From Candidatus Eiseniibacteriota bacterium (GTDB taxonomy: Bacteria > Arandabacterota > Arandabacteria > JAGLYR01), in the NCBI GenBank assembly GCA_023132135.1, contig JAGLYR010000118.1:1-22888 (forward strand): a DNA stretch of 22,888 nt, read 5' to 3'. Both the position numbers and the translations under genes were made by a program. The notes below the pieces were generated by a model. The model searched no databases and was not told where the DNA came from. It worked only from the letters and a program-made list of their open reading frames with translations. Below, in pieces: positions 16,799-22,888 of the stretch; position 1 is the stretch's first letter; each line of letters begins with the position of its first letter.

Positions 16799-17206
16799 TT
16801 GACCGATGAAGAACTGATGCAGATGGCCATGGAGGCGCGGGAGTCCGCCCACGCACCATATTCCTCTTTCAAGGTGGGAGCCGCGCTGGAAACTCTCGAA
16901 GGCGAGATCTTCCGCGCCGCGAATGTGGAGAACGCATCCTACGGACTGAGCTGCTGCGCAGAGCGGAATGCCATGTTTGCCGCCGTGTCCGCCGGGAAGA
17001 GGGGCTTCCGGCGGATGGCTGTGGTGAGCAGCGACTCCGGGATTTCCCTGCGACCCTGCGGAGCGTGCTTGCAGGTGCTGTGGGAGTTTGCACCGGACAT
17101 GGATCTTCTTCTTCAGGGGCCGGGGGGCCGCATTGAGCGGAGAAAAGTCCGGGATCTGCTTCCGGAGGGATTCACCTTTGACTACGCAGGGGAGAACACG
17201 ACTTGA
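16799..17206 (+). CDS. cdd: Cytidine deaminase
   Basis: It deaminates cytidine and deoxycytidine to uridine and deoxyuridine, feeding the phosphorylase encoded next. The zinc site is complete: C53-A-E55 in SCCAERNAMFAA, with Glu55 as the proton shuttle, and C87/C90 in RPCGACLQVLWEF. The substrate loop FKVGAAL and NVENASYG are present. At 135 residues it is the tetrameric Bacillus-type form. I chose the TTG at 16799 because AAGGAG (16784-16789) lies nine bases before it and MTDEELMQMA fits the family N-terminus. An in-frame GTG at 16766 would add 11 residues and include that ribosome site in the coding region. The stop overlaps a possible TTG start of pdp. Confidence 0.94.
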   Translation: MTDEELMQMAMEARESAHAPYSSFKVGAALETLEGEIFRAANVENASYGLSCCAERNAMFAAVSAGKRGFRRMAVVSSDSGISLRPCGACLQVLWEFAPDMDLLLQGPGGRIERRKVRDLLPEGFTFDYAGENTT

Positions 17207-17220
17207 GGGCGGTGCAGAGC

Positions 17221-18558
17221 ATGAGCCACCGGGTGGTCGACCTCATCATTCGAAAGCGCTCGGGCAAGAGCCTCGCCCGTGACGAGATCGAAGATCTTAT
17301 TGGAGCCTACTGCCGGAGGGAAATCCCCGACTACCAGATGTCCTCCCTCCTGATGGCCGTTTACTTCCAGGGAATGAGCGAGGCCGAGACGGTAGACCTG
17401 ACCCGAGCGATGCTGGAATCGGGATCGCGTCTGGATCTCGGCTCAGCAGATGGACCCAAGATCGACAAGCACTCCACGGGTGGGGTGGGGGACAAGGTCT
17501 CCATTATCCTGGGGCCGTTGGTGGCTGCCTGCGGCGTTCGCGTTCCCATGATCTCAGGAAGAGGCTTGGCTCACACTGGCGGAACTCTGGACAAACTCGA
17601 GTCCATTCCGGGCTTCCGGGTTGCCTTCACAGAGAAACAGTTCCTGTCGAATCTGAAAAGGGTGGGACTCGTGATTGCCGGGCAGAGTGCCAGATGGGTC
17701 CCCGCGGACAAGAGACTCTACGCGCTCCGGGACGTGACCGGTACAGTGGAGAGTGTTCCTCTCATCGTGGGGAGTATTCTCAGCAAGAAACTCGCCTCCG
17801 GGATCGGAGGGCTTGTCCTGGATGTCAAGGTCGGATCCGGGGGATTCAACCAAACGTCGGGGCGGGCAAAGGATCTGGCCGGCGCTCTGCTGAGGACGGC
17901 GGACCACTGGAAACTGCCCACGGCCGCAGTTCTGACTCGCATGGATGAACCCTTGGGCCGGGCCGTTGGCAATGCGCCGGAAATCGTGGAATGCGTGCAG
18001 GCTCTTCATGGGGACTGGGAGCCGGATCTCAGGACGGTAACCATGGATCTCGCAGCGGAGATGCTGGTTCTGGGGAACGTTGCTTCCTCGAGGAGAGTTG
18101 CAATCCGGATTCTCGAGGACGCGCTGGGATCCGGACGGGCGCTGGAGAAGTTCAGGGCTTTTGTGGCAGCCCAGGGTGGCGACCCCGCGGTCGTGGACGA
18201 TCCTGGAATGCTACCGACCGCAAAAGCGAGGTGGGCCGTTCGCTCACCCCGGGCGGGCTATGTCACGCGTCTGGATGCGCTTCGGATCGGCCAAGCGGCC
18301 GGCCGCCTGGGCGCGGGACGTGCGAAGGTCACAGACACGGTGCAATTCGCTGTAGGACTATGGCTGCGGAAGAAGGTGGGGGAAAGGGTAGCGAAAGGCG
18401 AGACACTGGCGGATCTTCTGGCTTCCTCTCGCGCGGATGCGCAGGCGACCGCAGGGATTGTGCTCTCGGCCTACGAGATCGGCCGGGCGCGGACGCGCCC
18501 TCAGCGCATCATCCTTGGCCGGATGTACAACAACCATGCTTCGAAGCTCACCAGCTAG
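17221..18558 (+). CDS. pdp: Pyrimidine-nucleoside (thymidine/uridine) phosphorylase
   Basis: It splits uridine, deoxyuridine or thymidine with phosphate to the free base and pentose-1-phosphate, the substrate of DeoB. The family signature is clear: KIDKHSTGGVGDKVS (phosphate loop), then VPMISGRGLAHTGGTLDKLE and SIPGF. LDVKVGSGGF and the C-terminal glycine-rich barrel-sandwich region (RAGYVTRLDALRIGQAAGRLGAGR) complete the length of 445 aa. DeoA and Pdp cannot be told apart with certainty here. The ATG gives MSHRVVDLI as in relatives. A TTG at 17203, which overlaps the cdd stop and has AGGGGAG (17188-17194) eight bases upstream, would add six residues and may be the true coupled start. It is the last gene of the operon. 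Confidence 0.93.
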   Translation: MSHRVVDLIIRKRSGKSLARDEIEDLIGAYCRREIPDYQMSSLLMAVYFQGMSEAETVDLTRAMLESGSRLDLGSADGPKIDKHSTGGVGDKVSIILGPLVAACGVRVPMISGRGLAHTGGTLDKLESIPGFRVAFTEKQFLSNLKRVGLVIAGQSARWVPADKRLYALRDVTGTVESVPLIVGSILSKKLASGIGGLVLDVKVGSGGFNQTSGRAKDLAGALLRTADHWKLPTAAVLTRMDEPLGRAVGNAPEIVECVQALHGDWEPDLRTVTMDLAAEMLVLGNVASSRRVAIRILEDALGSGRALEKFRAFVAAQGGDPAVVDDPGMLPTAKARWAVRSPRAGYVTRLDALRIGQAAGRLGAGRAKVTDTVQFAVGLWLRKKVGERVAKGETLADLLASSRADAQATAGIVLSAYEIGRARTRPQRIILGRMYNNHASKLTS

Positions 18559-18621
18559 CCTGCATTTCTCACCAGGGGCCGGAAGCCAAGGAAATAGCAA
18601 ATAGACAATAGGAAATAGGGC
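18556..18621 (+). repeat. Stop-codon-anchored 3' repeat element at the end of pdp
   Basis: The TAG of pdp is followed by CCTGCATTTCTCACCA, then GGGGCCGGAAGCCA, then GGAAATAG, CAAATAG, ACAATAG and GGAAATAGGGC phrases. The order and spacing match the minus-strand element at the end of mazG (13368-13435), starting from the same TAG. It is therefore a repeat that begins in the stop codon of two unrelated genes. Confidence 0.65.
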
Positions 18622-18837
18622 GAGGAGGACAGCAGCATTCCCCAATCCCAGTCGCTTGTCACCCTGTCACCTGTCACTTGGTTAGGGCCAGTGCCCCGTC
18701 CGTGTGACGAGGGCGAGTGACAAAGTGTCGAGTGTCGAGGAAATAGGGCAGAAGTCCGCAGGCCAGGGACTGCTTCCAATGCCTCTCTCCTTGGACTAGG
18801 GACTACGGACTAGGGACTTGTTCAGAACGGTGTTTTC
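18622..18837. repeat. Mosaic of short degenerate repeats between convergent pdp and the PBP gene
   Basis: The gap contains three TGTCAC phrases in a row (about 18658-18679), a GTGTCGA doublet (about 18725-18738), another GGAAATAGGGC (18739-18749) and two GGACTAGGGACT phrases near 18793-18820. Within it, arms GTCACT (18673-18678) and AGTGAC (18716-18721) enclose an imperfect inner stem CCCCGTC/GACGAGG. That structure could serve as a bidirectional stop for the converging genes. No open reading frame looks real. Confidence 0.5.
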
Positions 18838-20949
18838 TTACAGCTCTTCGAGAGATGTCAGCTGCCGGACAATGGGCGCATGCAGGGTGCAGAACTCGGT
18901 AGGCTCGGTGCCGCTGATGAAGATCTCGGCCCGGGTTTCCGGACAGCGGGGTCCGGCCAGGTAGCCGGTCGAAGTGCAGATCTCGCGGGTTACGATTTCC
19001 TCGGGAATAGGGAATTCCTCGCCCGGAGAGTCCTTCGTCGCTTCAATCATGAATCTGGTCCAGACAGGGAGTGCGGCCGCTGCGCCCGTCATGGCCTCGC
19101 CCATGGATCGGTTATCGAGGAATCCGACCCATACGCCTGCCACGAGATCGGGTGTGTACCCCATGAACCAGGCGTCCCGGTAATCGTTGGTTGTTCCCGT
19201 CTTGCCTGCCGCAGGGAGCCGGAACCCTCTCGACCTGGCGCCCCGGCCTGTTCCGCGATCGATCGCCGAAGCCAGCATACTGGTCACAATATATGAGGTT
19301 TGTGCATCGAGGACATCCGTCTTCCTTGATCTCTGTTTCTCGAGAACCAGGCCGTAGCGGTCCTCGACCTCCAGGATAGAGATAGGATCCGCACGGATGC
19401 CCTGGTTGGCCAGGATTCCATACGCCGAGGTCAGTTCCAGCAGCGTGACCTCCGCGCTGCCCAGGGCGAGGGACGGATAGGCATAGAGATGGCCCTGGAT
19501 TCCCATGGAGTGGGCGGTGCGGACCACGTTGCGAGCGCCCACTCCCAACAGGAGTTTCACGGCGGGGATGTTGATGGATTTCTGCAGGGCCAGGCGAAGG
19601 GTGACGAGTCCCCGGAAGCTCTTGGAGTAGTTGGGCGGTTCCCAGTCATCTCCGCCGGCCCCAGGGATCACCAGCGGTGCATCCAGCAGCACGGAACCGG
19701 CTGTGAACCCCTGGCGAATCGCCTCGGTGTAGACAAACACCTTGAAGGCGGAACCGGGCTGACGCCTGGCCTGGACGGCGCAGTTGAAGTAGCTCTCCTC
19801 GAAGTCCCGGCCGCCCACCATGGCCCGGATAGCTCCCTCCCTGGGATCCAGTGCCACTAGTGCGCCTTGGATATACTCGACCTGGCCCTCGGGCTTGGGC
19901 CTGACAGCCAACCATGTGGAATCTCGTTGAACGGGGTATTCCTTGCGAGTCTCCAGCTCCCTGAGCCAGGATTCCATAGCTTTTTCCGCCGCTGCCTGGA
20001 GACGGGTATCGAGGGTTGTGTAGACCTTCAGCCCGTCCCGGTACAGCCGCTCGGCGCCGTAGGTCTCTTCCAACTGGCGTTTCACGTAGCTGACGAAATA
20101 CGGCGCGATTCTCCCGTAGGGGGGGACCTCGGCCAGTTCGATCGGAGCTGCGCGCGCCTGCTTGTGCTGCCTTGGCGTGATAGACCCAACTTCCCGCATA
20201 GCGTCCAGGACTATGTCTCGACGATTGCCGGACCTCTCCGGATAGTCCCTCGGAGAGTAGCCGCTGGGATTCTTGGGAAGCCCGGCGAGAAGAGCGCTCT
20301 CGGTGAGGGTCAGATCCCGGGCATGCTTGTCGAAGAAGCTCCTGGCCGCTGCTTCCACACCGTAGGCGCCTTCGCCGAAATAGATCTGGTTGAGGTACAG
20401 CTCCAGGATCTCGTCTTTCGAGTAAGTCTGCTCGATACGGACAGCAAGGAGCAGCTCCTTCAACTTCCTGGAGAGCGTCTTCTCCTTGGTGAGGAAGAGG
20501 TCCCTGGCCAGCTGCTGTGTGATCGTGCTGCCGCCCTGGGCGAAGCGCCGGTGCCGCAGATTGCTCCAGAAGGCCCTGGCGATACCAGTGAGATCCACTC
20601 CCCAGTGCTCCCGGAACTTGCGGTCCTCGATGGCGAGCATGGCATCCTTGAGATACGCGGGCATCTCCGACAGGGGAATCAGCACCCGGTTTTCCCGGAA
20701 AAACGTGTAGAGAACCTCGCCGTCTGCCGAGATTATGGGCGTGCGAAGGGCTGGACGAATGGTCTGAAGACTCTCGGGGTCGGGGAGATCGGACCGGTAC
20801 ACCCCGTGCAGCGCGAACAAGACGCCGCCGCCTCCGGATGCAACGGCCAGCAAAACCAGCAGGGCTACCCTCAGGAGGGTCAGGCCGCCTTTCCGACGGG
20901 CCGGTGGAGGCGTTTCGCCTTTGGCGAAGGTCTTGTTCGGGGTCGCCAC
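18838..20949 (-). CDS. Class A penicillin-binding protein (bifunctional transglycosylase/transpeptidase, PBP1A-like)
   Basis: It polymerises lipid II into glycan strands and cross-links them in the periplasm. A Lys/Arg-flanked membrane segment lies at about residues 24-48. The glycosyltransferase family 51 domain has the catalytic E108 in AIEDRKFREHWG, GGSTITQQLARDLFL, the RKLKE...EILELYLN motif and GEGAYGVEAAA. The transpeptidase domain has the acylated S400 in GSAFK, SIN (458-460) and KTGT (583-586) followed by DAWFMGYTP. A C-terminal stretch with three cysteines follows. The length of 703 aa is usual. The start is GTG with only a weak purine-rich site (GAAAGGGA) before it. The gene is divergent from tyrS and convergent with pdp. 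Confidence 0.93.
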   Translation of the reverse strand: MATPNKTFAKGETPPPARRKGGLTLLRVALLVLLAVASGGGGVLFALHGVYRSDLPDPESLQTIRPALRTPIISADGEVLYTFFRENRVLIPLSEMPAYLKDAMLAIEDRKFREHWGVDLTGIARAFWSNLRHRRFAQGGSTITQQLARDLFLTKEKTLSRKLKELLLAVRIEQTYSKDEILELYLNQIYFGEGAYGVEAAARSFFDKHARDLTLTESALLAGLPKNPSGYSPRDYPERSGNRRDIVLDAMREVGSITPRQHKQARAAPIELAEVPPYGRIAPYFVSYVKRQLEETYGAERLYRDGLKVYTTLDTRLQAAAEKAMESWLRELETRKEYPVQRDSTWLAVRPKPEGQVEYIQGALVALDPREGAIRAMVGGRDFEESYFNCAVQARRQPGSAFKVFVYTEAIRQGFTAGSVLLDAPLVIPGAGGDDWEPPNYSKSFRGLVTLRLALQKSINIPAVKLLLGVGARNVVRTAHSMGIQGHLYAYPSLALGSAEVTLLELTSAYGILANQGIRADPISILEVEDRYGLVLEKQRSRKTDVLDAQTSYIVTSMLASAIDRGTGRGARSRGFRLPAAGKTGTTNDYRDAWFMGYTPDLVAGVWVGFLDNRSMGEAMTGAAAALPVWTRFMIEATKDSPGEEFPIPEEIVTREICTSTGYLAGPRCPETRAEIFISGTEPTEFCTLHAPIVRQLTSLEEL

Positions 20950-21054
20950 GGCTTTCCCTTTCTCGGGGGTGTGGTTTGACCTCTGATAACTGCAATGCCG
21001 CAGGTCGGCGGTCTACCGTGTGACGATCCAGACGCGCTCTTTCTTGCGCGACTC

Positions 21055-21083
21055 AATCTAGACGGCACAATCCGCGCGGTCAA
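21055..21083 (-). promoter_or_regulatory. Probable promoter of the PBP gene
   Basis: On the minus strand TTGACC (21078-21083) and TAGATT (21055-21060) are 17 bases apart and match the consensus at five and four of six positions. The transcript would start near 21048, with a leader of about 100 nt in which I see no clear regulatory structure. Confidence 0.5.
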
Positions 21084-21131
21084 GACAAATCCCGATTCGG
21101 CAGCGCCGCTCTCTCGCGTGCCACTTATCTC

Positions 21132-21159
21132 TTGAGAGACCGGAAAACCTGTGCATAAT
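21132..21159 (+). promoter_or_regulatory. Probable promoter of tyrS
   Basis: TTGAGA (21132-21137) and CATAAT (21154-21159) are 16 bases apart, each matching its consensus at five of six positions. The leader would be about 80 nt. I see no T-box anti-terminator features in it. The gap 20950-21245 holds nothing else recognisable beyond this and the divergent PBP promoter. Confidence 0.55.
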
Positions 21160-21245
21160 GCAAACTGGTGCGTTGTCGGACAGGAGAAGTAGACGATAGA
21201 CCGCAATAGAGAAGTGTGAAGGTGTTTCTATTGGGAGAGAAGAGC

Positions 21246-22493
21246 GTGACGAACGAACCAGGACATATGCCGCCGCTTAACGAGCAGATGGATCTCATCC
21301 GCCGCGGTACGGCGGAGATCATCTCCGAGGAGGAGTTGGAGCAGAAGGTCGCGCGATCCATTCGGGAGAAGAAGCCACTCACGGTCAAGGAAGGTTTCGA
21401 CCCCACTGCGCCTGACATCCACATCGGTCACACAGTGTCCCTTCGGAAGATGAGGCATTTCCAGGACCTCGGGCACGATGTGGTCTTTCTGATTGGCGAT
21501 TTCACCGGCATGATAGGCGATCCCACGGGGAAGAGTGAGACGCGGAAACGTCTGTCCCGCGAGGAAGTCGAGCAGAACGCGAAGACCTACGAGGAACAGA
21601 TTTTCAAGATCCTCGATCGCGATCGGACAACCATCGATTTCAACTCCCGGTGGCTCTCATCCATGACCTTGGCGTCGGTGGCGAAGCTGGCGGCGGCTTC
21701 CACTGTGGCCCGCATGTTGGAACGCGATGACTTCGCGGGTCGGTTCAGGGAGAAACGTCCCATCAGCATTCTGGAGTTTCTCTACCCGTTGATGCAGGGC
21801 TACGATTCGGTTGCGCTGGAAGCGGACATTGAACTGGGAGGGACCGACCAGAAATTCAACCTGCTTGTTGGGAGAGATATCCAGAGAGCCTACGGTCAGG
21901 AACCCCAGGTGGTAATCACTCTCCCACTCCTTGTTGGGCTGGACGGCACGGAGAAAATGAGCAAGAGCTTGGGGAACTACGTCGGTGTCACAGACCCGCC
22001 CAACGAGATGTTCGGGAAGCTGATGTCTATCGCTGATTCCCTCATGATGAACTACTTCGAGATCCTGACGGATGTTCCCGGAAAGCAACTGGATCGGATC
22101 CGGCGGGATCTTGAGGAAGGAGCGGGCAATCCAAGGGAGGTGAAGGCGCGGCTCGCGCGGATCATCACAGCTCAGTACTATGGAGAAGAAGCAACGGAGC
22201 TGGCGTCGGATGAGTTTGACCGCGTGTTCCGCGACCGCGGACTTCCCGAAGACATGGAGCAAGTTGCTCTGGAAACTGAGGGGGAGACAATCTGGATTGT
22301 GAAGCTCGTCGTCCGAGCTGGTTTGGCGAAGAGCAATGGCGAGGCCAGGCGATTGGTGGAGCAGGGCGGCGTGTCCCTCGACGGAGAACGCGTGGACGAC
22401 GCGCAAGCGGAAATCTCGGTCCGGCCCGGGCTGAGTCTCGTGCTCAGGGTTGGCAAGCGCCGATTCAGGAACGTGCAATTCGTTGGTGGCTAA
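21246..22493 (+). CDS. tyrS: Tyrosyl-tRNA synthetase (TyrZ-like form)
   Basis: It charges tRNA-Tyr with tyrosine in the cytoplasm. The class I signatures are HIGH (residues 59-62, in [19 protein letters not shown]) and KMSKS (237-241). The tyrosine-binding region includes [16 protein letters not shown] and [22 protein letters not shown]. The C-terminal 65 residues are an S4 RNA-binding domain ([19 protein letters not shown]). The short KMSKS-proximal region and the [12 protein letters not shown] start place it in the second bacterial TyrRS clade (B. subtilis TyrZ, H. influenzae TyrS). The GTG at 21246 has GGGAGAG six bases upstream. A GTG at 21216 would add ten residues and an ATG at 21267 would remove seven. 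No obvious terminator separates it from the rRNA promoter. Confidence 0.94.
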   Translation: MTNEPGHMPPLNEQMDLIRRGTAEIISEEELEQKVARSIREKKPLTVKEGFDPTAPDIHIGHTVSLRKMRHFQDLGHDVVFLIGDFTGMIGDPTGKSETRKRLSREEVEQNAKTYEEQIFKILDRDRTTIDFNSRWLSSMTLASVAKLAAASTVARMLERDDFAGRFREKRPISILEFLYPLMQGYDSVALEADIELGGTDQKFNLLVGRDIQRAYGQEPQVVITLPLLVGLDGTEKMSKSLGNYVGVTDPPNEMFGKLMSIADSLMMNYFEILTDVPGKQLDRIRRDLEEGAGNPREVKARLARIITAQYYGEEATELASDEFDRVFRDRGLPEDMEQVALETEGETIWIVKLVVRAGLAKSNGEARRLVEQGGVSLDGERVDDAQAEISVRPGLSLVLRVGKRRFRNVQFVGG

Positions 22494-22573
22494 TAGGTTA
22501 GGGCTAGCGATGGGGATGTGTGGCGGACGTTGGGGGGGTGTCAAAAAAAAGAGGAACCAGGGCAAGAAAAGTA

Positions 22574-22602
22574 TTGACGACTCCAGAGGTTTCGTCTATA
22601 TT
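22574..22602 (+). promoter_or_regulatory. rRNA operon promoter
   Basis: TTGACG (22574-22579) and TATATT (22597-22602) are 17 bases apart, each matching its consensus at five of six positions. An A8 run (22543-22550) and the purine-rich GCAAGAAAAG just upstream could work as an UP element. It is the strongest promoter-like site in the window. Transcription would start near 22609. Confidence 0.7.
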
Positions 22603-22608
22603 GGCTTT

Positions 22609-22863
22609 TGGAGAGGGTGGTGTGAGTGGCGCCCTCCCTCTCAACGGGGAGGAATCCCTTTTGGGAGATTGATCTGCTGCTCAGACAGAAAGCATCCCGA
22701 CTCGGGATATCCGATCTTTGACAAACGAGTAGTGCATACCTACCGTTCAGGGCCTTGTCCAAGGGTCCTTATTTTCGGGTGGATTCGTCCGCCTGGAAGT
22801 TTGGATTGGATAAGCTAATAAGGGACGTCGGTGTGATGCCGGCTTCTCTTGAAGATTTTGTTG
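22609..22863 (+). ncRNA. Leader of the rRNA precursor
   Basis: The leader is about 255 nt and structured. It has a stem GAGAGGG/CCCTCTC (22611-22617 and 22636-22642), a hairpin ATCCCG/CGGGAT with an ACT loop (22694-22708), the boxA-like sequence, and a hairpin closed by a TTCG tetraloop (22777-22794). The partner strand for RNase III processing would lie beyond the window. Short open frames here are not supported as genes. Confidence 0.6.
22715..22725 (+). promoter_or_regulatory. boxA-like antitermination element in the rRNA leader
   Basis: TCTTTGACAAA in the context GATCTTTGACAAACGAG resembles the boxA sequences (TGCTCTTTAACA in E. coli, CTTTGACAACTG in others) bound by NusB/NusE to prevent premature termination in rRNA operons. 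Its place, about 110 nt after the promoter and 150 nt before 16S, fits. The TTGACA in it is not followed by a good -10 box. Confidence 0.55.
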
Positions 22864-22888
22864 ACAACGGAGAGTTTGATCCTGGCTC
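22864..22888 (+). rRNA. rrs: 16S ribosomal RNA, 5' end only
   Basis: AGAGTTTGATCCTGGCTC at 22871-22888 is the universal 16S 5' primer region (E. coli positions 8-25). The mature end should lie about seven bases earlier. The gene runs off the right edge of the window, so only the start is present. Confidence 0.95.

Noticed and set aside
19646-20995. A 449-codon frame on the same strand as the PBP gene, and a 370-codon frame opposite to it (19867-20979)
   Set aside because: The PBP frame contains every expected catalytic motif. The others are off-frame shadows without motifs.
21160-21245. T-box leader before tyrS
   Set aside because: The region is too short, lacks the T-box core sequence and shows no terminator/antiterminator pair.
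22718-22746. Second rRNA promoter starting at TTGACA in the leader
   Set aside because: No acceptable -10 box lies at 16-18 bases, and the sequence and position fit boxA better.
22450-22818. Open frame of 122 codons overlapping the tyrS end and the rRNA leader
   Set aside because: It crosses the rRNA promoter and leader structures and has no ribosome site or family resemblance.

Overview
The window looks like a chromosomal segment from a high-GC, Gram-negative bacterium of the FCB assemblage, probably a candidate phylum in the Eisenbacteria/Krumholzibacteria/Latescibacteria neighbourhood. The grounds are a very large secreted protein ending in a FlgD-like/T9SS-type C-terminal domain (NYPNPF...W.G.D..G..V.NGVY), a PorV/PorQ-family outer-membrane protein directly behind it, and a bifunctional class A penicillin-binding protein. 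The phylum placement is inference. The 16S rRNA gene that starts at the right edge would settle it.

Left part (1-1517): a probable promoter, a DUF1844 protein and, overlapping its stop codon, a predicted exported beta-barrel-like protein. A leader of about 630 nt follows. It holds a good sigma70-type promoter and leads into a gene of 9,999 nt (2147-12145) for a 3,332-residue surface protein. That protein has a signal peptide, tandem Ig-like modules with dockerin-like calcium loops, one fibronectin type III-like domain, further Ig-like domains, a cysteine-rich region and the C-terminal sorting-like domain. A perfect hairpin separates it from the PorV-like gene (12235-13149), which ends at a strong terminator. 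The two genes look like a cargo and secretion-partner pair.

Middle (13433-18558): mazG on the minus strand diverges from an apparent operon alr-deoB-cdd-pdp on the plus strand. The operon joins D-alanine supply with pyrimidine nucleoside salvage (cytidine to uridine, then to base plus pentose-1-phosphate, then to pentose-5-phosphate).

Right part (18838-22888): a class A penicillin-binding protein on the minus strand diverges from tyrS on the plus strand, each with a recognisable promoter. The window ends in an rRNA operon: promoter, long structured leader, boxA-like element and the first bases of 16S rRNA.

The intergenic spaces contain a repeat family. A conserved element (CCTGYATTTCTCACCA followed by GGAAATAG-type microrepeats) starts at the stop codons of both mazG and pdp, and a degenerate copy lies behind the PorV-like gene. 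Other gaps contain short degenerate tandem phrases. No transposase, prophage, confirmed CRISPR array or tRNA gene was seen. The candidates for something new are the giant calcium-loop/cysteine-rich surface protein and the stop-codon-anchored 3' element.
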